Shown here: positions 57,257 to 64,000 of the stretch, piece after piece | Numbering within the stretch: position 1 is the stretch's first letter | Layout: every line of letters begins with the position of its first letter | Assembly (NCBI RefSeq): GCF_038396675.1 | Contig: NC_088926.1 | Coordinates: 24,057,001-24,121,000, forward strand | Reading direction: 5' to 3' | Length of the DNA: 64,000 nt | Origin: Hydra vulgaris | Taxonomy: Eukaryota > Cnidaria > Hydrozoa > Anthoathecata > Hydridae | Translations under genes and position numbers: made by a program | The notes under the pieces: model-generated | What the model saw: the letters and a program-made list of their open reading frames with translations, nothing else | Database searches by the model: none | What the model was told of the DNA's origin: nothing

Positions 57257-58115
57257 GTTAGTTTATAAGACCATCAGAGTTTCAGTTTACTCTAATTTTT
57301 TTGGTTTAATTATTACTATTGGGTTTAGTAAAATGTTTCAAAAAAGTTTTCAAAATAACTTTTAAAATTCAACAATTTAGATTTAATGAATTAAAATGTT
57401 TATAAAAGTTATGTTGTTTTATGATCAGATCATCTATTTAACCTCCCCCCCCCCCCAAGTACCTAAGTTTTATGATATTGCACATACCAGTGCACTTAAA
57501 TCAACAAAAATTAAATGTTTTCATCATAAAGAAATTTTTCCTTAAATTTAAAAGGTTTCAAAATACAGAATCCAGAACATTCTGTAATGTTCTAAACAGA
57601 TTTCCAAAATGCTCTGGAAGGCATTCAAAATACAATGGAACCCATTACTTCGCATAAGGTTTTAAAAAATTCATATTCAAGCCTTCCTGAGAAAAAAAAA
57701 ATGTTGTCAAAAAAATAATATACCTAAATATTTTACTGTTTTTGTTTTCTTATTTTTAGGGCGTTTGTTATTTTTCATTACCAAAATTGATACAAGTTGA
57801 GGAAAAAAGCAGATAAGAATATAACAAAAATAAAAACATTTTTTGATATACAGTTTTTTTGCAAAAGTCAGTATATTAAGGAAATTAAGGAAACATTTAT
57901 GCAGAAACAATTTTTTAATTTGTTTTTCAAATGTTTTTGCTAAACTTTACTGATTTTATCAATGCACAGGAAAGCAAGAAAAATAATTGCTTTTTAAATG
58001 TAAAAAAAAAAAAATTTTAACAAATATTTTATGTAAACAAATTAAAAGTCTTCAACACTTATATTTAAATATAAAATGTTTGGTTTTTTCACTACCCCCA
58101 TTGAAATAGTCTTGA

Positions 58116-58168
58116 AAATGCACAATATGGATAATCTACTTTTGTTGGATTATCCAAATTGTGCATTT
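58116..58168. repeat. Hairpin, 21-bp arms
   Basis: AAATGCACAATATGGATAAT (from 58116) is inverted at 58148-58168 with one mismatch and an 11-base loop. Confidence 0.92.
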
Positions 58169-58647
58169 AAACCCAATAGTATATTTCCTGATGAACTAAT
58201 GTTATTGATGATACTCCAAAAACTTGTGGGCATTGTTAATTTACTGAATTTTTTAAAAAAAGTTTTAAGAGTCTATTTAAAACTTTTTTAAGTTTTTAAA
58301 TACATTTTTTCAAACAGCAATCGTTATGTTTATTATCTCTAGTAATTCGTATTAATGTAGGAAATTGGACAGTATAAAAGAAACAATTTCAAACATGCAT
58401 CAAATGCAGTAAATGCATTTATAAAAGAAACCTTGTTGTTCTTTTATTTAATTTATTCCGTCATAACAAAATTTATTAATCAAATAATTTGTTTTTACAA
58501 ATAAATAGCAATTTATTTTCTTTTTATATAAGTACCAAAAAAAATCATCAAATATAGCAAAAACATTTTTAAAAGCAAAAAGACGTCAAAACAAATAAAC
58601 ATAAGAAGAAAAAAACTAACAAAATTTCTCATAGTTCTAGTGTACAT

Positions 58648-58687
58648 AGAAAATTAGTTTCTTATATAATTAAGAAACTAATTTTCT
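58648..58687. repeat. Perfect hairpin, 17-bp arms
   Basis: AGAAAATTAGTTTCTTA, loop TATAAT, exact complement. Confidence 0.92.
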
Positions 58688-58982
58688 GATAAAAATGGTG
58701 AATAAATTACATATCAAAACTTTCAATTGTTGTTAAATTTTCATAAAAGATCATATGTTTTTTTTCATCAACTTGTATCGAATTCGGTAGCTAAAAACAA
58801 CAACCAATCTAAAAAAATGAATACAAAAGTTGTATAAAAGTTTAAAAAAAAAAAAATTTTTTAATTATCAAATTTTTTAGTTTATTTAATTAAAACTTGA
58901 TATTTCGTTACAATTTTGTTTCCTTTTTTTAAGATTATTTTTTTTTTCTCAGTAGATAAGTTTAGCTTTGGTACTGACATAC

Positions 58983-59021
58983 TTTTTTAGACATACTGCG
59001 ATGGTCAGTATGTCTAAAAAA
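58983..59021. repeat. Perfect hairpin, 16-bp arms
   Basis: TTTTTTAGACATACTG, loop CGATGGT, exact complement. Confidence 0.92.
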
Positions 59022-59159
59022 ATTACTTTAAACATGGATGAACAAGGTGTGCAACCACACACGCTTTCCGGGAAGACTTGCACTTTTTTTATACAAAGAA
59101 GTTCAAATTTGTGATAATTATAAAACATCCTGAAACCTACCAAAACATTCAGAGAGAAA

Positions 59160-59531
59160 AAATGGTTAAGTTCTATGACTTTTCCTAATTAAACAAATTA
59201 AATCTGCTGCCTCAAAGAACGAAGGTATTGACTTTTTACAATGTGCAAGAAAACTTATTTATGTCAATGTTAGAACCTATATATCTCCTCAGATTGAGAA
59301 GCTGTTTAACTAGTCCTCAAATTTTTTTGATGTAAAAACAGAGTCATTCATTTCAGAGAAAGAAGAGATAAGTTGCAGTATGGTATTAGCAAAAGATGCT
59401 ACTGATATAATTTTTTGTATGATTAACAAAAGAGGTTTGAATTTTTATTGCACTTTGTTAGGATCTCAATTGATGGCAAACAGAGTTTTCTTAAATGGAT
59501 TGTAAATGTTTTTGATCCATTATGCAATATA
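59160..59531 (+). pseudogene. Decayed coding fragment, family not recognised
   Basis: Across frames the plus strand reads KSAASKNEGIDFLQCARKLI, YVNVRTYISPQIEKLFN, then FFDVKTESFISEKEEISCSM and LAKDATDIIFCMINKRGLNF. A last piece reads RISIDGKQSFLKWIVNVFDP just before the inverted-repeat element. Composition and continuity suggest a transposon-encoded protein invaded by the element at 59532. No domain named. Confidence 0.4.
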
Positions 59532-60160
59532 TATGGGTCATTCCAGCTCAGTTCAATTTATGCTCGGCACCATGCCATTTCAGATTTTGATAATTTTCGC
59601 AATACAAGCTCATATTAATGAAAGCAAACTTCACTCCAAATTTTAGTGTCTGGCTCCTTACAGTTTCAGATATTTTGACATTAAGGCCCAATCTCTTTGT
59701 TAATTTTTTTTTCAGCGCCATTTATTTTTATGCTAATTACATAACACAATTAGCTTTAACTTATGAAGTACTTGATCAATAGTGTTGAAAATTTGTACCT
59801 AACTATTTTTTAGAGAGAAGAACTCAAAAATGATACCTAAAACACTAAAAAATTAAAGCTTCACTATGAAAATTCAATTTCAAAATGGTGTAACACTTTT
59901 TATAAGTTTTTTGATGTCCCGTACAAAAAAAAGTATATCTTGAGATGCCTAAAAGATATGGTTCTGAAATTTTTCCTATGGTTCTTTATATAACAGAACT
60001 CCTTATTACAAAAAAACTGCAGGGGTTTTCTTTTTTGAATCTGATTTATTTGCATTGAAGGTTTTATAAAAAAGATAAGAAAAATTGTTAATTAATAATG
60101 AAAAAAAAAATTATATGCATTAATTTTTGCATTTTTTCAAAAAGAATTTAGAATCTCAGG
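59532..60160 (+). repeat. Left terminal inverted repeat, about 630 bp
   Basis: It matches the inverse of 63180-63806 at roughly 90% by eye. It starts TATGGGTCATTCC. Confidence 0.88.
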
Positions 60161-60414
60161 TACAGTTCTAATATATAAACCTGTTTGCATTTCACATTAA
60201 CGATCTTCACTTTGCACAACCTTCATGTTTAATTAAGGATTTTCTATTTATGAATCTTCAAATAATTATTTAAAAAATATTTCTTACAAAACTAAAAAAT
60301 AATATAAAAATATTAATGATAAAGAAAGTTGTTCAATTGGATTAATAAATAAAGAAAATTGCATAATAAAGAAAAGATATGTCCATAGTGTACAATTAAA
60401 TTGATGTTATTTAA

Positions 60415-60935
60415 GAATGATGGACCAGGAGAACCAACTAGCAGCCAGATTTTTGAAGATGAAGATAATGAACTTCTTAAATCTCAATTCTTTTTTGACA
60501 GCTATGAACATAAGTTCTCTCAAAACGCGTGCTGTGAATAAGTCACTCAAAAGTTGCTCTCGGCAAAAAGAAATGTTCAAAAAACAGTAAAGTTAGGTAT
60601 TGCAAGGACTTTAAATTAAGATTCTGATCAGTTAAGCCAAGAAGATTCCTTCAATAAACTATATGAGGAAGTTAAATGAAAAGCAAATGATATGGATATA
60701 CTTTTAGGAAAAATTAAAGAAAAAATCTTAACTTTCAAATGGAATCAGAAAATTTAATTATTACTGGCTCCAATACCTTGGTCTAACAAATGTATAGAAA
60801 AAGAATTTAGTGTTACTAATTATATGGTGCAGATATCACGCAAACTGCTGCTGAAAAATGATGTTTTATCTTTCCTTGAAAAAAAAAAAGGAAAGGAAAT
60901 GTCTCATTTGTACTTATGTGCATTTACTGTATGCT
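60415..60935 (+). pseudogene. N-terminal part of the transposon protein (decayed)
   Basis: Reads KNDGPGEPTSSQIFEDEDNE, LLKSQFFFDSYEHKFSQNAC, then QLSQEDSFNKLYEEVK. APIPWSNKCIEKEFSVTNYM follows, which looks like a helix-turn-helix, and SRKLLLKNDVLSFLEKKKGK. At least four stops. The sequence then runs on as KWCIT (about 61000) to the nested element. Confidence 0.5.
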
Positions 60936-61038
60936 AAGTTTAAAATCAGTTATCCTGATATAAAAACTTGTTTTTCTCACTGTTGCTCAAATCATCCAAA
61001 ATGGTGCATTACAGTGTGAGCATCTGGTTAATGATTAG

Positions 61039-62295
61039 CAGGGCTTGTGATGAAGAAAATCGTCAAGCGTGTTATATCGCGCTCGTAAAATTAGAATATG
61101 TTTTCATCGGGCGTGAGTATGTGCGCTCGAGATAATGTTGGTGAGCGCGATTATGAAAATTGCTAAAGGCGATTCTCATAAAAAGCTTTTTCTTTTTTAT
61201 ATCTTTTTTTATTTGTTACATAATTTTTTCTTCAAAAAATGTTTGAATTAGTATCACACTTATGAAACTACTTCAACGAAAGAGATTTTTATACTTCCAA
61301 ACTTCTTGTATATTTTCAGATCGCGATTTTATTTTTAACTATTTATGTTATAAAAAAATAATATCAAACAAAAACGCAACTTCTTATTGATTTAGTATTG
61401 AAGTATAATTTAGTGACTTAGTTTTGCTTCGTTGTTTTGATATATGTATTTTAAAATGTTACTCTGTAAACTTAATTAACGGTTAATGGTTTTTATATTT
61501 CTTGATATTTTTTATTCAAATTAATTATTTAATTTTTTTCTAAAATTTATTTTTTAAATTACGTTTTTTATCTTAAAAATATAACACAAGAATAATTTGA
61601 AATAATAGTAAATAAGAATAATAACTTTCCATTTAATAAATATTGACATCATTACTTAGTTTTCTTTTCGAATGTCCTTAATTGCGAACATTCTAAACAA
61701 CAGAATCGTTTTAAATTTGAGTTAAAATAAATAATAGTTAATAAAAAATCTATACTATGAACAAAAACTAATTTTAAAAATTACTCTATTATTAATATTT
61801 ATTTTTATCATAAACGATGTGTGGAATATTACAAACAATAAATCAAATAAATTTTACTTGATATTTTCACAAGATTAAAAATACTCCGCAGTTTTAATTT
61901 TCTTACAATGGTTTTCTAATTTTCTATTCTTATTTTATTTGCGCATTTTTGTATTCACATTGTGTTTCGATGTGCACATTCCATTATTGAAATTAGTGAT
62001 GATTAACAACTTTAAACTGCTCATTCATTCATTACGTTAGTGCAAAAGAGAACAACGTTGTGCTTTTTATATTTTATATCAGTTGTTTGATAACAGAATA
62101 TCTTTAATAAAAAATCTTTTTTAAATATTTTATGAAAATAAAAAAATAATCTTGAACTATCGGACGAGCGTTATTTTATACGCTCGTTATAAGCTGACCA
62201 AGCGTTGTTTATCGCGTCTAGAACGTTTGAAAATACCATTTACGGGCGCGTTTTACGAGCGGAGCACGATCGCGCTCGCTTCATCACAAGCCCTG
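61039..62295. mobile_element. 1,257-bp non-autonomous DNA transposon (hAT-like ends)
   Basis: The ends CAGGGCTTGTGATGAAG are exact inverted repeats (17 of 17). The inner margins are rich in GCGCTCG-type motifs, and the interior is AT-rich without coding capacity. The flanks ATTAG and TTTAG nearly match, so the target duplication is eroded or unusual. It splits the protein remnant of the surrounding element. Confidence 0.85.
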
Positions 62296-62399
62296 TTTAG
62301 TGCAGTTGAATTATCCGAGGTTTATCATGAACTTATTGATTTATTTCTAGTAGGGCTAACAAGAATTGCATGTTACATTGTTGCCCTTTGTGTCCAGAA

Positions 62400-62940
62400 G
62401 ATTCTATATTAAGACATGAAAATAAAATCTACTCTTAAGAAGATATTGATGAATATCATGGTTATTGTATAGATTACAAACAATGGAAGACAACAGACCG
62501 ATCTGTGCTAGTAAGTCTAACAGAAATCAAGTAGCTTAGTTAATACTTTAATAAATAAGTTACAAAAACTTATTGTTCATTCTTACATTACAAAACAATC
62601 ATACATTGCTGATTTTTTATAGAAATTAAAAAATGAGTTAAGTAGTACTGAGGTCATTGCCCTTTGTGATTTTTCAGAAAATTATGAGTTAGTTGTACAA
62701 GATGAAGTACAAATTTTTCGCTGGAACAAAATTCAAGCAATATTGCATCCTATAGTAGTTTATTGTAAAGTAAATTATGTCCTTAAATATGATTCAATAT
62801 GTTTTATCTCAAATGATTTACTGCATGATATATATATGGTATATCATGCGATGAAGTTATCAATGGAACATATTAAAAGCAATATTACTTTTCAGATGGG
62901 TGTGCTGACCAGTACAAAATTGCAAACATTAGAAATATAA
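62400..62940 (+). pseudogene. C-terminal part of the transposon protein (decayed)
   Basis: Across frames: YKQWKTTDRSVLVSLTEI, LKNELSSTEVIALCDFSENY, ELVVQDEVQIFRWNKIQAI, LHPIVVYCKVNYVLKYDSIC and YFSDGCADQYKIANIRN. The acidic motifs CDFSENY and FSDG could be parts of an RNase-H-like DDE core, which is inference. The open segment 62743-62940 is the longest surviving piece. Confidence 0.5.
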
Positions 62941-63179
62941 AACTTTAAATGCAAATAGATCTGATTTAAAAAAGATTACCCTTGCAGTTTTTTTGTTTTA
63001 TGGCATTTGTTATATATAGAACATTAGAAAAAAAATTTATAATCATGTCTTTCAGCCATCTCAAGATAAACATATTTTGTACGGGGCATCAAAAAACTTT
63101 ACATTATTTTGAAACTGAATACAGAAGCTTTAATTTTGTGGTGTTTTAGCCATCGTTTTCTAGTTCCTCTTCTAATTTC

Positions 63180-63806
63180 TAAAATCTTTTTAAAACAATG
63201 CAAAAATTAATGTATATAATTTTTTTTCATTATTAAATAACAATTTTTTTAAATTTTTTTACAAAACTTTTAATGCAAATAAATCAGAATCAAAAAAGAA
63301 AACCCCTGCAGTTTTTTTGTAATAAGGAGTTTGTTATATCTAGAACCATAGGAAAAATTTCAGAATCATGTCTTTTAGGCATCTCAAGATATACTTTCTT
63401 TTGTACAGGACATCAAAAAACTTATAAAAAGTGTTGCACCATTTTAAAATTGAATTTTCATTGCGGAGCTTTAATTTTTTAGTGTTTTAGGTATCATTTT
63501 TGAGTTCTTCTCTCTAAAAAATAGTTAGGTACAAATTTTCAACACTATTGAGCAAGTACTTCATAAGTTAAAGCTAATTGTATTACGTAATTAGCTTAAA
63601 AAGAAAACAGCGCTGAAAAATATAATCAAAAAAGAGATTGGGACTGAGTATGGATATCTCTGAAACCGTAAGGAGTCAGACACTAAAATTTGGAGTGAAG
63701 TTTTCTTTCATTAATATGAGCTTGTATTGCAAAACTCATCAAAATCTGAAATAGCATAGTGCCAAAAAAATTTTTTGGAGGTTGATTTGACATGGAATGA
63801 CCCATA
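63180..63806 (-). repeat. Right terminal inverted repeat, about 630 bp
   Basis: This is the inverse of 59532-60160. The inner copy 62940-63176 repeats its proximal part in direct orientation (shared CATCTCAAGATA and GGGCATCAAAAAACTT-like blocks). Confidence 0.88.
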
Positions 63807-64000
63807 TTACAGTTATACAGTTTCAGAAACTTAATGGTTCTTGTATAAAAAGGTTATTGGTTTTTGGTTTTAGATGAAGATGTTTTAGCATATAATAGAA
63901 ATCTTATTCACTATTGAAGCTACTTGCTCAGTATTCAATTCAAAGTATTCATTAGCATTTGACTGTATTATGTTTAGAGGTTAAACATAAACAATGACAG
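63807..64000. other. AT-rich sequence to window end
   Basis: Presumably OXCT1 intron 2. Nothing recognised. Confidence 0.35.

Larger units (their letters stand above)
57257..59159 (+). other. OXCT1 intron 2, proximal part
   Basis: AT-rich intron sequence with a poly(C) run at 57446-57458 and three hairpins listed separately. No exon seen. Confidence 0.5.
59532..63806 (+). mobile_element. DNA transposon with very long inverted repeats, invaded by a second element
   Basis: The unit is 4,275 bp, or about 3.0 kb without the nested element at 61039-62295. Both ends read TATGGGTCATTCC inward, so TA may be the target duplication. The internal plus-strand coding remnants at 60415-60935 and 62400-62940 flank the nested element and appear to be parts of one protein. 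An extra partial copy of the repeat (62940-63176) stands in tandem with the right repeat. The superfamily is not assigned. Confidence 0.8.

Noticed and set aside
19085-63806. Similarity of GGGTCATTTCGG (pogo ends) and TGGGTCATTCC (ends of the 59532-63806 element)
   Set aside because: Only about eight bases are shared and the inner sequences and proteins differ, so I do not treat them as one family.

Overview
This window looks like invertebrate metazoan genomic DNA, most likely from Hydra or a close cnidarian relative. The sequence is very AT-rich, with long (TA)n and (CA)n tracts. It has GT-AG introns, an intronless opsin of the cnidarian type, and many non-LTR, hAT, Tc1 and pogo elements that are mostly broken and often nested. 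I see no bacterial operons, ribosome binding sites or CRISPR arrays. The species call is inference from composition and gene content.

I can support three host genes. (1) The terminal exon (2951-3470, +) of an Arg/Ser/Lys/Asp-rich, splicing-factor-like protein. (2) An intronless opsin-like class A GPCR (21381-22337, -) that keeps the retinal-binding lysine. (3) The first two coding exons (56134-56208 and 57160-57256, +) of mitochondrial succinyl-CoA:3-ketoacid CoA-transferase (OXCT1/SCOT). Its second intron runs to or beyond the window edge and is full of transposons.

Layout. 1-755: LINE 3' end. 2951-3470: RS-like exon. 4237-5832: Tc1-like element with a TATA box and heat-shock-element array. 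6034-6843: simple and tandem repeats. 7604-11814: DNA transposon with 92-bp inverted repeats, invaded by a LINE. 13961-14622: cluster of long palindromes and a MITE. 15083-16738: decayed coding unit split by a 474-bp (TA)n tract. 18770-21290: LINE 3' end with snap-back hairpins, interrupted by a pogo-like element (19085-21097). 21381-22337: opsin. 26838-43076: two inverted copies of one repeat that may bracket a heavily invaded element; between them lie a LINE, an old hAT split by a GC-rich younger hAT (31610-36043), and a Tc1 split by another hAT (38444-40687). 41568-43491: two LINE fragments, each with perfect or near-perfect hairpins at its 5' truncation. 43920-49337: long LINE carrying a BED-finger hAT (45963-47888) and a 325-bp SINE-like insertion (48092-48416). 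49400-50520: another LINE RT. 50821-51010: tRNA-like SINE. 52663-55998: decayed hAT ending 135 bp before the OXCT1 start codon. 59532-63806: DNA transposon with roughly 630-bp inverted repeats, itself carrying a 1.26-kb non-autonomous element.

The nesting gives a relative order of events. Several target-site duplications are intact and exact (TATACTAA, GTCTATAT, TATATTAT, and a 14-bp one), so boundaries can be placed to the base. The most unusual signals are the heat-shock-type promoter inside a Tc1 element, the repeated snap-back hairpins at LINE breakpoints, and the compositionally foreign hAT at 31610-36043.
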